From positions 1-21,662 of the forward strand of contig JAEWHK010000046.1 of assembly GCA_023387815.1 (NCBI GenBank): 21,662 bases of DNA, read 5' to 3'. The translations under genes and the position numbers were made by a program. How positions within the stretch are numbered: the first letter of the stretch is position 1; each line of letters starts with the position of its first letter. Of the stretch, positions 1 through 8,548 are shown piece after piece. The notes beneath the pieces were generated by a model. That model was not told the DNA's origin, ran no database searches, and saw only the letters and a program-made list of their open reading frames with translations. Source of the stretch: Pseudomonadota bacterium (GTDB taxonomy: Bacteria; Pseudomonadota; Gammaproteobacteria; Burkholderiales; Burkholderiaceae_B).

Positions 1-43
1 TATCAAGGCTATGTTATGTGCCTTCTGCCCGCTATCCGCAACT

Positions 44-114
44 CGGTCTAGCCGTAACCCGGAAGGTATACCTGCATCTCAAAGGGTGAAACACCCGCAA
101 CGGTGAAGCGATTT
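44..114 (+). promoter_or_regulatory. Structured 5' leader of odhA, candidate sucA RNA motif
   Basis: The leader can fold into a compact structure that reaches the ribosome binding site. GCCGT (51-55) can pair with ACGGT (100-104, one G-U pair). This encloses a short hairpin in the palindrome AGGTATACCT (64-73) and a second hairpin GGGTG/CACCC (84-88 and 92-96, loop AAA). The outer helix covers part of the Shine-Dalgarno-like GGTGA (102-106) that serves the ATG at 115. From established knowledge, Burkholderiales carry a conserved 'sucA' RNA motif in the 5' UTR of sucA/odhA that includes the Shine-Dalgarno sequence. Position and architecture fit, but I cannot score it against the covariance model, so the family assignment is inference. 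The upstream boundary and the promoter lie at or beyond the window edge. Confidence 0.55.
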
Positions 115-2991
115 ATGACAACGGAAACTGAAAAAAAATCTACCTCTTATTTATTTGGGAGTAACGCTCCCTACGTCGAAGAATTGTACGAAGAGTACCT
201 GGCAAACCCGGCCGCCGTGGCAGACCACTGGCGTGATTACTTCGATCAGCTCCAGCACACTCCCGCCTCTGACGGGTCTGAAAGCACCCGTGACCAGAAC
301 CACTATTCTGTTGTTACCTCCTTTGCCCAGCGCGCCAAGGCCAATGCCTTTGCCCGTGCTGCAAACGGCAGTGCGCCCACGCTGGAAATGGCCAGCAAGC
401 AGCTTCATGTTCAGTCATTAATCGCCGCCTATCGGACGCTGGGCGTTCGCTGGGCCGAACTCGATCCGTTGAAACGTCGTGAACGCCCTGAAATCCCCGA
501 GCTTGACCCAGCCTTCTACGGGCTGACCGAAGCCGATCTGGATCAGGTCTACTCTGCGACCAATACGTATTTCACCAAAGAAGGCACCATGACCTTGCGT
601 GAAATCCTCAACTCTCTGCGCGATACTTATTGCGGCAGTGTTGGGGTCGAATTCATGCATATGTCAGATCCCAAGGCCAAGCGTTGGGTTCAGGAACGCC
701 TGGAATCCACCAAGTGCAACGGCGCTTTCGATGCCGATACCAAAAAACGCATTCTGCAGCAACTGACCGAGGCTGAAGGCCTGGAACGATTCCTGCACAC
801 CAAATATGTGGGTCAGAAACGCTTTTCGCTTGAGGGTGGTGAAAGCTTCATCGCCTCTATGGACGAAGTGGTCAACCACGCGGGCGACCTGGGCGTTCAG
901 GAAATCGTCGTGGGCATGGCCCACCGTGGTCGTCTGAACATGCTGGTCAACATCATGGGCAAAATGCCGGGTGACCTGTTCGCCGAGTTTGAAGGCAAGC
1001 ACGCCGAAGGCCTGACCGACGGTGACGTGAAATACCACAACGGTTTCTCCAGCGACCTGTCCACCCGTGGCGGTCCGGTACACCTGTCCCTGGCCTTTAA
1101 CCCGTCTCACCTTGAAATCGTCAACCCCGTGGTGGAAGGCAGCGTGCGTGCCCGTCAGGAGCGTCGCTCCGATCCGCTGGGACAACAGGTTCTGCCTGTG
1201 CTGGTACACGGTGATGCCGCCTTTGCCGGTCAGGGTGTGGTCATGGAAACGCTGAATATGGCGCAGACCCGTGGTTACGGTACTGGCGGTACGCTGCATC
1301 TGGTCATCAATAACCAGATCGGTTTCACCACCTCTGATCCGCGCGATGCCCGGTCAACCCTTTACTGTACCGATGTGGTCAAAATGATTGAAGCACCGGT
1401 ATTTCACGTAAACGGTGACGATCCTGAGGCCGTAGTATTTGCAACCCGTCTGGCGCTGGATTACCGCATGGAATTCAACCACGACGTCGTCGTGGACATC
1501 ATCTGCTATCGTAAACTGGGTCACAACGAGCAGGATACGCCGTCTCTGACACAACCTCTGATGTACAAACGCATCGGGGCACATCCCGGCACACGCAAAA
1601 TCTACGCAGACAAACTGACTGCGCAAGGCGTGCTGGCCGAAGGAGAGGGCGATGAATTCGTCAAGAATTATCGTCAGCTGATGGAAGACGGACAGAAAAC
1701 CGTTGAACCAGTCCTGACCGACTACAAGAACAAATACTCAATTGACTGGACACCGTTCCTGGGCGCCAAATGGACTGACAGTGCCGATACGGCAGTGCCG
1801 CTGGCCGAACTCAAACGCATCGGTGAGCGCATCACCACGCTGCCCGACACCTTTACACCACATAATCTGGTGAAAAAACTGCTGGCCGACCGTCGTGCCA
1901 TGGCAATGGGTGAACAGAATCTGGACTGGGGTATGGGTGAGCACCTGGCATTTGCCACACTGGTCTCATCAGGCTACACCATCCGCATTACGGGTCAGGA
2001 CTCCGGTCGCGGAACCTTTACTCACCGTCACGCTGTGCTGCATGATCAGAAACGTGAGCGCTGGAATGACGGTACGTATATTCCTCTGCAGAACGTATCC
2101 GACACGCAGGCGCCGTTTACTGTTATTGACTCCGTGCTGTCTGAAGAAGCGGTACTGGGCTTTGAATATGGTTATTCCTGCGCAGAACCCAATACACTGA
2201 CCATCTGGGAAGCCCAGTTCGGTGACTTTGTGAACGGTGCGCAGGTTGTTATTGACCAGTTCATCAGTTCAGGTGAAGCCAAATGGGGTCGCCAGTCTGG
2301 TCTGACATTGATGCTGCCTCACGGTTACGAAGGTCAGGGCCCAGAGCACTCTTCAGCCAGGATTGAACGCTTCCTGCAGTTGTGCGCCGACCATAATATG
2401 CAGTGTGTGCAGCCTACCAACGCTGCGCAGATTTTCCATCTGCTGCGTCGTCAGATGATCCGCCCCTTCCGCAAGCCGCTGGTTATCTTCACGCCGAAAT
2501 CCCTGCTGCGTAACAAGGATGCCACTTCTCCACTGAGCGATCTGGCTTCCGGCAAGTTCTATCCTATCCTGGGTGAAATCGACAAGAACCTGGATGACAA
2601 GAAAGTCAAACGCGTGCTGGTCTGCTCAGGCAAGGTTTACTATGATCTGATGAACGCGCGCAGAGAGCGTGAAGCCGATCACGTTGCCATCCTGCGGGTT
2701 GAACAGTTGTATCCGTTTGCCCACAAATCGTTCTCTACAGAACTGGCCAAATACCCGAATGCAACGGAAGTTGTGTGGGTACAGGACGAACCTCAGAATC
2801 AGGGTCCATGGTTCTATATCCAGCATCACCTGTATGAAGATATGTCTTCCGGACAGCGCCTGGGTTACGCAGGCCGTGCCGCTTCGTCTTCTCCTGCTGT
2901 TGGCTACATGGCCAAACATATCGAGCAGCAGAAAGCGCTGGTGGAACAGGCTTTCGCGCCCAAACTCAAAGGTTTCATTCTGACCAAGTAA
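115..2991 (+). CDS. odhA: 2-oxoglutarate dehydrogenase E1 component
   Basis: This is the thiamine-diphosphate-dependent E1 subunit of the cytoplasmic 2-oxoglutarate dehydrogenase complex of the TCA cycle. It decarboxylates 2-oxoglutarate and passes the succinyl group to the lipoyl arm of E2. About 958 residues, usual for the family. The N-terminus (SSYLFGSNAPYVEELYEEYL-like) is the E2-docking segment. Core motifs are GQKRFSLEGGES, GMAHRGRLNML, NPSHLEIVNPVVEGSVRARQ, the ThDP/Mg region GDAAFAGQG (around residue 366), INNQIGFTT and KLGHNEQDTPS. The C-terminal transketolase-like half has GQDSGRGTFTHRHAVLHDQ and PHGYEGQGPEHSSARIERFL. A GTG at 103 is in frame, but I prefer the ATG at 115 because GGTGA (102-106) sits at good spacing upstream of it and overlaps the GTG. 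It is the first gene of odhA-odhB-lpdA and follows a structured leader. Assignment is very secure; the start is less so. Confidence 0.97.
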   Translation: MTTETEKKSTSYLFGSNAPYVEELYEEYLANPAAVADHWRDYFDQLQHTPASDGSESTRDQNHYSVVTSFAQRAKANAFARAANGSAPTLEMASKQLHVQSLIAAYRTLGVRWAELDPLKRRERPEIPELDPAFYGLTEADLDQVYSATNTYFTKEGTMTLREILNSLRDTYCGSVGVEFMHMSDPKAKRWVQERLESTKCNGAFDADTKKRILQQLTEAEGLERFLHTKYVGQKRFSLEGGESFIASMDEVVNHAGDLGVQEIVVGMAHRGRLNMLVNIMGKMPGDLFAEFEGKHAEGLTDGDVKYHNGFSSDLSTRGGPVHLSLAFNPSHLEIVNPVVEGSVRARQERRSDPLGQQVLPVLVHGDAAFAGQGVVMETLNMAQTRGYGTGGTLHLVINNQIGFTTSDPRDARSTLYCTDVVKMIEAPVFHVNGDDPEAVVFATRLALDYRMEFNHDVVVDIICYRKLGHNEQDTPSLTQPLMYKRIGAHPGTRKIYADKLTAQGVLAEGEGDEFVKNYRQLMEDGQKTVEPVLTDYKNKYSIDWTPFLGAKWTDSADTAVPLAELKRIGERITTLPDTFTPHNLVKKLLADRRAMAMGEQNLDWGMGEHLAFATLVSSGYTIRITGQDSGRGTFTHRHAVLHDQKRERWNDGTYIPLQNVSDTQAPFTVIDSVLSEEAVLGFEYGYSCAEPNTLTIWEAQFGDFVNGAQVVIDQFISSGEAKWGRQSGLTLMLPHGYEGQGPEHSSARIERFLQLCADHNMQCVQPTNAAQIFHLLRRQMIRPFRKPLVIFTPKSLLRNKDATSPLSDLASGKFYPILGEIDKNLDDKKVKRVLVCSGKVYYDLMNARREREADHVAILRVEQLYPFAHKSFSTELAKYPNATEVVWVQDEPQNQGPWFYIQHHLYEDMSSGQRLGYAGRAASSSPAVGYMAKHIEQQKALVEQAFAPKLKGFILTK

Positions 2992-3024
2992 GCGGTCTAA
3001 TTACAATTTTACGGATTATCGAAA

Positions 3025-4278
3025 ATGGCTATTATTGACGTTGTAGTTCCCCAGCTCTCCGAATCGGTTTCGGAGGCCTCCCTGCTCGAATGGAAAAAGA
3101 AAGTGGGTGAAGCGGTTTCTCAAGACGAAACCCTGATCGAAGTTGAAACCGACAAAGTCGTGCTGGAAGTGCCTGCGCCTGCCAGCGGTGTGCTCACCGA
3201 AATCACCGAAGGCGACGGCAGTACCGTCACTTCTGGTCAGCTGCTGGCAAAGATTGATACCGAAGCCAAGGCTGGCGCTGCTGCGCCAGAAGCAGCTGCA
3301 GCCAAAGAGGCAGCGCCTGCAGCCAAGGAAGAGGCACCTGCCAAAGCAGAAGCTGCTCCTGTGAAAGCCGCAGAAGCCAGCAAAGGCAGCGCCGGTGTTG
3401 CTTCTCCTGCAGCCAGCAAAATCCTGTCAGAAAAAGGCATTCAGGCCTCTGACGTCGAAGGCACAGGCCGTGACGGTCGCGTCACCAAAGCCGATGCAGC
3501 CGGTGCGTCTGCCAAGCCTGCAGCCAGCCAGTCTGCTGCGCCCGCTGCCGGCTCTTCTGCCGGTGTCTCTCTGGACGGACGTCCGGAACAGCGCGTGCCC
3601 ATGACACGTCTGCGTGCCCGTATTGCAGAGCGCCTGATTCAGTCTCAGCAGGAAAACGCAATCCTGACGACTTTCAACGAAGTGAACATGAAAGCCGTTA
3701 TCGATCTGCGCAACGCCTACAAAGACCGCTTCGAGAAAGAGCATGGCGTCAAGCTGGGTTTTATGTCCTTCTTTGTGAAAGCTGCCGTTGCCGCACTGAA
3801 GAAATATCCGCTGCTCAACGCTTCTGTTGATGGCAAGGACATCATCTATCACGGTTACTTCGATATTGGTATCGCGGTCAGCAGCCCACGTGGTCTGGTG
3901 GTACCTATCGTTCGCAATGCCGATCAGCTGTCTTTTGCGGAAATCGAAAAAACCATCGCCGACTACGGTGTGAAAGCCCGCGAAGGCAAGATCAGTCTGG
4001 AAGACCTGACTGGTGGTACGTTCTCCATCTCTAACGGTGGTGTCTTCGGCTCCATGCTGTCCACACCGATCATCAATCCTCCACAATCAGCGATTCTGGG
4101 TGTTCACGCAACCAAAGATCGTCCCGTCGTGGAAAATGGTCAGGTCGTGATCCGTCCGATCAACTACCTCGCCATGTCTTACGATCACCGTATCATCGAT
4201 GGTCGCGAAGCCGTTCTGGGTCTGGTCGCCATGAAAGAGGCGCTGGAAGATCCACAACGCCTGCTGCTGGAACTGTAA
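3025..4278 (+). CDS. odhB: Dihydrolipoyl succinyltransferase, E2 of 2-oxoglutarate dehydrogenase
   Basis: E2 core of the 2-oxoglutarate dehydrogenase complex: it transfers the succinyl group from its lipoyl arm to CoA. The 417 residues show the full domain series. A single lipoyl domain (about 1-75) has the lipoylated Lys at 44 in ETDKVVLEV. A long Ala/Lys/Glu/Pro-rich linker (about 80-125) follows, then a peripheral subunit-binding domain (SPAASKILSEKGI... GTGRDGRVTKAD, about 128-160). A second Ala/Ser linker leads to the catalytic acyltransferase domain, which ends in YDHRIIDG with active-site His388 and Asp392. PMTRLRARIAERL and GGTFSISNGGVFGS are typical of succinyltransferases, and the operon position next to odhA rules out pyruvate dehydrogenase E2. 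It starts 33 bases after odhA with only a weak ribosome binding site. A terminator-like hairpin follows directly. Confidence 0.97.
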   Translation: MAIIDVVVPQLSESVSEASLLEWKKKVGEAVSQDETLIEVETDKVVLEVPAPASGVLTEITEGDGSTVTSGQLLAKIDTEAKAGAAAPEAAAAKEAAPAAKEEAPAKAEAAPVKAAEASKGSAGVASPAASKILSEKGIQASDVEGTGRDGRVTKADAAGASAKPAASQSAAPAAGSSAGVSLDGRPEQRVPMTRLRARIAERLIQSQQENAILTTFNEVNMKAVIDLRNAYKDRFEKEHGVKLGFMSFFVKAAVAALKKYPLLNASVDGKDIIYHGYFDIGIAVSSPRGLVVPIVRNADQLSFAEIEKTIADYGVKAREGKISLEDLTGGTFSISNGGVFGSMLSTPIINPPQSAILGVHATKDRPVVENGQVVIRPINYLAMSYDHRIIDGREAVLGLVAMKEALEDPQRLLLEL

Positions 4279-4294
4279 TCCACCGCTCCCGTAT

Positions 4295-4322
4295 GCGCCC
4301 CTTCGCGGGGCGCGCGTTTTTT
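4295..4322 (+). terminator. Intrinsic terminator-like hairpin between odhB and lpdA
   Basis: GCGCCCC (4295-4301) pairs perfectly with GGGGCGC (4307-4313) across a five-base loop TTCGC. Three bases later comes a run of six T (4317-4322). It lies 17 bases after the odhB stop and 50 bases before the lpdA start. It should act as a full or partial terminator, reducing lpdA expression from the odhA promoter. Confidence 0.75.
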
Positions 4323-4371
4323 CATGGATGCGCTGCGTGCATCTGCTATAGATAGAAATCAAGAGAATATT

Positions 4372-5802
4372 ATGTCTTCACAATTTGACGTTGTCGTAAT
4401 TGGCGCCGGCCCTGGCGGATATATTGCTGCTATCCGGGCAGCGCAGCTCGGCAAGAAAGTGGCGTGTATCGATGCCTGGGCAGACGAAGCCGGAAATCCG
4501 AAACCCGGTGGTACCTGCACCAATGTAGGCTGCATCCCCTCCAAAGCACTGCTGCAGTCGTCCGAACATTTCGAACAGGCCAACCATCACTTTGCCGAAC
4601 ACGGCATTGAAGTGGGTAGTGTCAAACTCAAGCTGGATACACTGATTGGCCGCAAGGACAATGTGGTCAAACAGAACAACGAAGGGATTCTGTACCTGTT
4701 CAAAAAGAACAAGGTTACATTCTACGCCGGTGTGGGCGCCTTTGATGGCAAGGCCGAAGACGGCAGCTGGAAAATCAGCGTCACCGGCAAGAAAGCGGAA
4801 AGCCTGACGGCTACACACGTGATCGTTGCCACCGGTTCGGTTGCTCGCGCATTGCCAAACCTGCCTTTTGATGAGAAACAGGTTCTGTCCAACGACGGTG
4901 CACTGCGCATTCCTGCCGTTCCCAAAAAACTGGGCGTTATCGGTGCCGGCGTTATCGGTCTGGAAATGGGCAGCGTATGGCGTCGCCTGGGTGCGGAAGT
5001 CACCATTCTGGAAGCCATGCCTGAGTTTCTGGGTGCCGCTGACGTACAAGTGGCCAAAGAAGCGCAGAAAGCCTTTGCCAAGCAGGGTCTGAAAATTGAA
5101 ACCGGTGTCAAGATCGGTGATATCAAGTCCACAGCCAAAACGGTCACGGTTTCCTATACCGATGCCAAGGGTGCGGAACAGTCCCTGGCCGTTGACAAAC
5201 TGATCGTGTCCATCGGACGCGTTCCTTTCACCGGCAATCTGAATGCAGAAAGCGTTGGCCTGAAACTGGACGATCGCGGCTTTGTGACCGTTGACGAAGA
5301 ATGCAAAACCAATCTGCCCAATGTCTGGGCTGTCGGTGATGTAGTGCGCGGTCCGATGCTTGCCCATAAAGCCGAAGAAGAGGGCGTAGCAGTTGCCGAG
5401 CGCATTGCCGGTCAGCACGGCCACGTCAATTTCGATACCATTCCATGGGTCATCTATACTTCACCCGAAATCGCATGGGTTGGTAAGACCGAACAGCAAT
5501 TGAAGGCTGAAAAGCGCGAGATCCGTACCGGTAGCTTCCCGTTCCTGGCCAACGGACGTGCGCGTGCCCTGGGCGATACTACGGGTTTTGCCAAGGTCAT
5601 CGCTGATGCCAAAACAGACGAAGTGCTGGGTGTTCATATCATCGGCCCTATGGCGTCCGAACTGATTGCCGAAGCCGTTACGATCATGGAATTCAAGGGT
5701 GCGGCCGAGGATATCGCCCGCATCTGCCACGCACATCCGACCTTGTCTGAAGCCGTGAAGGAAGCAGCACTGGCCGTTGACAAGCGTGCCCTGAACTTCT
5801 GA
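4372..5802 (+). CDS. lpdA: Dihydrolipoyl dehydrogenase (E3)
   Basis: FAD-dependent E3 that reoxidises the dihydrolipoyl arm of E2 and reduces NAD+. In this position it serves 2-oxoglutarate dehydrogenase. About 476 residues, normal length. The N-terminal FAD-binding motif is VVVIGAGPGGYIAAIRAAQ (7-25). The redox-active disulfide is Cys49 and Cys54 in GGTCTNVGCIPSKALL. The NAD-binding glycine motif is LGVIGAGVIGLEMGSVW. The second FAD motif is NVWAVGDVV. The C-terminal interface domain carries the catalytic pair His455 and Glu460 in HAHPTLSEAV. The reading frame is open upstream to 4324, but the ATG at 4372 has AAGAGAA at 4361-4367 and gives the family N-terminus. Family members also serve pyruvate dehydrogenase and glycine cleavage, so sharing of this E3 is possible. 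Confidence 0.96.
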   Translation: MSSQFDVVVIGAGPGGYIAAIRAAQLGKKVACIDAWADEAGNPKPGGTCTNVGCIPSKALLQSSEHFEQANHHFAEHGIEVGSVKLKLDTLIGRKDNVVKQNNEGILYLFKKNKVTFYAGVGAFDGKAEDGSWKISVTGKKAESLTATHVIVATGSVARALPNLPFDEKQVLSNDGALRIPAVPKKLGVIGAGVIGLEMGSVWRRLGAEVTILEAMPEFLGAADVQVAKEAQKAFAKQGLKIETGVKIGDIKSTAKTVTVSYTDAKGAEQSLAVDKLIVSIGRVPFTGNLNAESVGLKLDDRGFVTVDEECKTNLPNVWAVGDVVRGPMLAHKAEEEGVAVAERIAGQHGHVNFDTIPWVIYTSPEIAWVGKTEQQLKAEKREIRTGSFPFLANGRARALGDTTGFAKVIADAKTDEVLGVHIIGPMASELIAEAVTIMEFKGAAEDIARICHAHPTLSEAVKEAALAVDKRALNF

Positions 5803-5859
5803 TCAGCCATTGATGTTGAGAATGGCAGCCGCGTCGATAATACCCGGCGCCTGCCGTGA

Positions 5860-5911
5860 GCCCCGGCATTTGTCGGGGCAGTCCGGGGTGCCAGTGGCAC
5901 CCCGACCTTTT
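5860..5911 (+). terminator. Double-hairpin terminator after lpdA
   Basis: Two adjacent hairpins lie 58 bases after the lpdA stop. The first pairs GCCCCG (5860-5865) with CGGGGC (5874-5879). The second is a perfect nine-pair stem, CGGGGTGCC (5884-5892) with GGCACCCCG (5896-5904), with a three-base loop; ACC and four T follow. It marks the end of the odhA-odhB-lpdA operon and separates it from zapE. The T tract is short, so termination may be incomplete. Confidence 0.75.
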
Positions 5912-5961
5912 CCCGGGCGTAACGCCGCGAGCTACTGTATTGATTTGATCCGAACTGCTTC

Positions 5962-7053
5962 ATGAACGTACTGCAATTTTACGAAAAAACGCTGGCTGAC
6001 CGTGGCTATCAGGCTGATGAAGCCCAGCAGCGGGCCATTTCGCGCCTGCAGGTTTTTGCGGATGAATTGCAGGCTTATCAGGAAGAGCGTGCCAAGCCGT
6101 TTCGGCGTTTCTTTCGCAAACCCGAACCACCACGCGGCGTCTATATGTGGGGAGGCGTTGGTCGCGGCAAGAGTTTTCTGATGGACTCGTTCTATATGAC
6201 AGTTGCCATCGAGAAAAAGACGCGCATCCATTTTCACGAATTCATGCGCAGTGTTCATCGTGAACTGCAGGAACTTAAAGGAAAAAGCGACCCGCTGGAT
6301 GAAGTGGCGCGGCGCATCAGCGATAAATACATGCTGATCTGTTTTGACGAATTTCATGTCTCTGATATTGCAGATGCCATGATTCTGTACAAGCTGCTGC
6401 TGAATCTTTTCGAGAACGGTACCAGCTTTGTAATGACATCCAACTATGAGCCGTCCACGCTTTACCCGGATGGCCTGCATCGGGATCGTATCCTGCCCGC
6501 CATTGCCCTGATCGAAAAGCGGATGGACGTCCTGAACGTGGATACGGGCGTGGATTATCGTCACCGCACGCTGGAACAGGTAAAGATGTACCTGATGCCG
6601 CTCAATGAAGACACCGACAGGCAGATGCGCGAGGCCTTTGATCGCCTGGCCGACACCGCACCGCAGGATACCGATCTGCATATCGAGAACCGGGTTATTC
6701 ATGCCGTTGCCGTTGCCGGATCCGTCGTCTGGTTCAGTTTCCAGGAACTTTGCGCCGGTCCGCGTTCCCAGAACGACTATCTGGAGCTGGCCAGCCGTTA
6801 CCAGACCATCATGCTGTCGGGCGTGCCGCGCATGATGCCACGTAACTCATCTGAAGCGCGGCGTTTTACCTGGCTGATCGATGTCCTGTATGATCACCAT
6901 GTCAAACTGATTATGTCTGCCGAATGCCCGCCTGAAGAACTCTACACCGAGGGTGTGCTGGCAAACGAATTTCACCGGACTGTATCGCGTATTACCGAAA
7001 TGCAGTCCAAAGAATACCTTGAGTCTCAGAGACGCACGTCTGTGAAACTTTGA
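5962..7053 (+). CDS. zapE: Cell division protein ZapE, AFG1-family ATPase
   Basis: Cytoplasmic P-loop ATPase of the AFG1/ZapE family. In E. coli ZapE associates with FtsZ and is needed for division under some stress conditions. The 363 residues begin with a helical segment. Walker A is GGVGRGKS (64-71) and Walker B is LICFDEF (125-131). HFHEFMRSVH and TSNYEPSTLYPDGLHRDRILP are typical of this family. The C-terminus contains FSFQELCAGPRSQNDYLELA and RFTWLIDVLYDHHVKLIMSA, also diagnostic. I see no clear ribosome binding site before the ATG. It lies 158 bases beyond lpdA and 22 bases before trpS, so zapE and trpS probably share a transcript. Placement just after the odh operon is a familiar betaproteobacterial order (from memory). 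Confidence 0.93.
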   Translation: MNVLQFYEKTLADRGYQADEAQQRAISRLQVFADELQAYQEERAKPFRRFFRKPEPPRGVYMWGGVGRGKSFLMDSFYMTVAIEKKTRIHFHEFMRSVHRELQELKGKSDPLDEVARRISDKYMLICFDEFHVSDIADAMILYKLLLNLFENGTSFVMTSNYEPSTLYPDGLHRDRILPAIALIEKRMDVLNVDTGVDYRHRTLEQVKMYLMPLNEDTDRQMREAFDRLADTAPQDTDLHIENRVIHAVAVAGSVVWFSFQELCAGPRSQNDYLELASRYQTIMLSGVPRMMPRNSSEARRFTWLIDVLYDHHVKLIMSAECPPEELYTEGVLANEFHRTVSRITEMQSKEYLESQRRTSVKL

Positions 7054-7075
7054 TAAATGCAGCTGGAACAAGATT

Positions 7076-8512
7076 ATGAGCGTTGAATCCCCTTCAAACG
7101 TCATCGGGAATCGCGGCAACGTCCGTGTCCTGACTGGCATTACCACATCCGGAACTCCCCATCTGGGCAATTACGCCGGCGCCATTCGCCCGGCCGTGAA
7201 AGCCAGCCGTGAACCTGGGGTGGATGCGTTCTTTTTTCTGGCCGACTATCACGCGCTGATCAAGTGTGATGATTCGGAACGCGTTGCGCGTTCCCGCCTG
7301 GAAATTGCAGCAACCTGGCTGGCCGCGGGACTGGATCCCGAGAAAGTCACGTTTTATCGGCAGTCGGACATTCCTGAAATCCCCGAACTGAGCTGGATCC
7401 TGACCTGTGTCACGCCCAAAGGCCTGATGAATCGGGCGCATGCGTACAAAGCATCTGTGGACATCAACACCGCCAAGGGCGAGGAACCGGACGATGGCAT
7501 CAATATGGGCCTGTTTTCGTATCCCATTTTGATGGCAGCCGATATTCTGATGTTCAATGCCAATCGGGTGCCCGTGGGCAGGGATCAGATCCAGCATCTG
7601 GAGATGGCTCGCGATATCGCGCAGCGCTTCAATCACCAGTACGGGGCCGGACGTGAATATTTTGTGCTGCCCGAAGTGCAGATTGACGAAGACGTTGCGA
7701 CGCTGCCCGGTCTGGACGGACGCAAAATGTCCAAGAGCTACAACAACACCATTCCGCTTTTTGAAGGCGGTGCAAAGGCGCTGCCAAACGCTATCTCGCG
7801 GATTGTGACCGATTCACGTGCGCCGGGTGAGGCCAAGGATGCGGACGCATCCCATCTTTTTCTGATCTATAAAGCCTTTGCGACCGCGCAGGAGTCAGAA
7901 ACCTTCCGCCAGGAACTGGCTGACGGAATGGGCTGGGGTGATGCAAAAACGAAACTGGCCACACATCTGGAAGGTATCCTGGCGCCTATGCGCGAAGAGT
8001 ACAACCGCCTGATCGGGAACCCCGACACCATAGAAGATATTTTGCATGCCGGTGCCGAAAAAGCCCGCAAGCTGGCAACGCCGCTCATGCAGGAAATACG
8101 GGAAGCGGTTGGCCTGCGTCGTGCCAGCCGTCAGTCTGCCGCAGCACCTGCCAAAAAGAAAAGCGGCAAGTCTGCGCGTTTTATCACCTTCCGGGATGAA
8201 GACGGTGCATTCCGCAGTCGGTTTGTAGCGGCCGATGGCACCACATTGCTGCTTTCTCCGGCTTACGCTGATCCGAAGGAAGCGGGGCAATTTCCGGCCC
8301 GTCTGGCAGCCATGGATCTGCGCTCCCTGATTCGTCGCAATCCCGACTACAGTATCAGCGTGGTCGAAAATGAACAGGAACTGGCAGCCAGTCCGGCCAC
8401 GCAATCAGAAATGGAGCGCGAAGCCCTGATTCTGAAGCTGCTGCAGGCGGTAGATGGGCTGAATGCAGACAAGAATGCAGCGGACAAGGATAGTCAGAAT
8501 ATTAAAATCTGA
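7076..8512 (+). CDS. trpS: Tryptophan--tRNA ligase with C-terminal extension
   Basis: Class I aminoacyl-tRNA synthetase that charges tRNA-Trp. The HIGH-equivalent motif is TSGTPHLGN (24-32) and the KMSKS motif is at 217-221 (GRKMSKSYNN). MGLFSYPILMAADILMF and VPVGRDQIQHLEMARDIA are characteristic of bacterial TrpRS. At 478 residues it is about 140 longer than the usual ~335. The excess lies at the C-terminus: a Lys/Ala/Ser-rich linker (about 352-367), a compact segment (about 368-435) with FRDEDGAFRSRFVAADG and LLSPAYADPKEA, then a charged helical tail. The compact segment resembles the DUF1508/YegP fold by pattern; that is inference. Translation starts at ATG 7076, 22 bases after zapE, with a weak GGAAC upstream. 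It is complete and looks functional. Confidence 0.95.
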   Translation: MSVESPSNVIGNRGNVRVLTGITTSGTPHLGNYAGAIRPAVKASREPGVDAFFFLADYHALIKCDDSERVARSRLEIAATWLAAGLDPEKVTFYRQSDIPEIPELSWILTCVTPKGLMNRAHAYKASVDINTAKGEEPDDGINMGLFSYPILMAADILMFNANRVPVGRDQIQHLEMARDIAQRFNHQYGAGREYFVLPEVQIDEDVATLPGLDGRKMSKSYNNTIPLFEGGAKALPNAISRIVTDSRAPGEAKDADASHLFLIYKAFATAQESETFRQELADGMGWGDAKTKLATHLEGILAPMREEYNRLIGNPDTIEDILHAGAEKARKLATPLMQEIREAVGLRRASRQSAAAPAKKKSGKSARFITFRDEDGAFRSRFVAADGTTLLLSPAYADPKEAGQFPARLAAMDLRSLIRRNPDYSISVVENEQELAASPATQSEMEREALILKLLQAVDGLNADKNAADKDSQNIKI

Positions 8513-8548
8513 AGTTCAGGAATTGAAGCCTTGAAGGCGGGAGCGTAC

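Noticed and set aside
664..1299. Minus-strand open frame (211 codons) opposite odhA
   Set aside because: It is fully inside the conserved E1 coding region, with no domain and no ribosome binding site. The same reasoning removes the other antisense frames over odhB, zapE, trpS, the permeases and tex.
4378..5424. Long minus-strand open frame (348 codons) opposite lpdA
   Set aside because: It lies wholly within lpdA, has no recognisable domain and shows the His/Gln/Phe-rich composition of antisense translation of a conserved gene.
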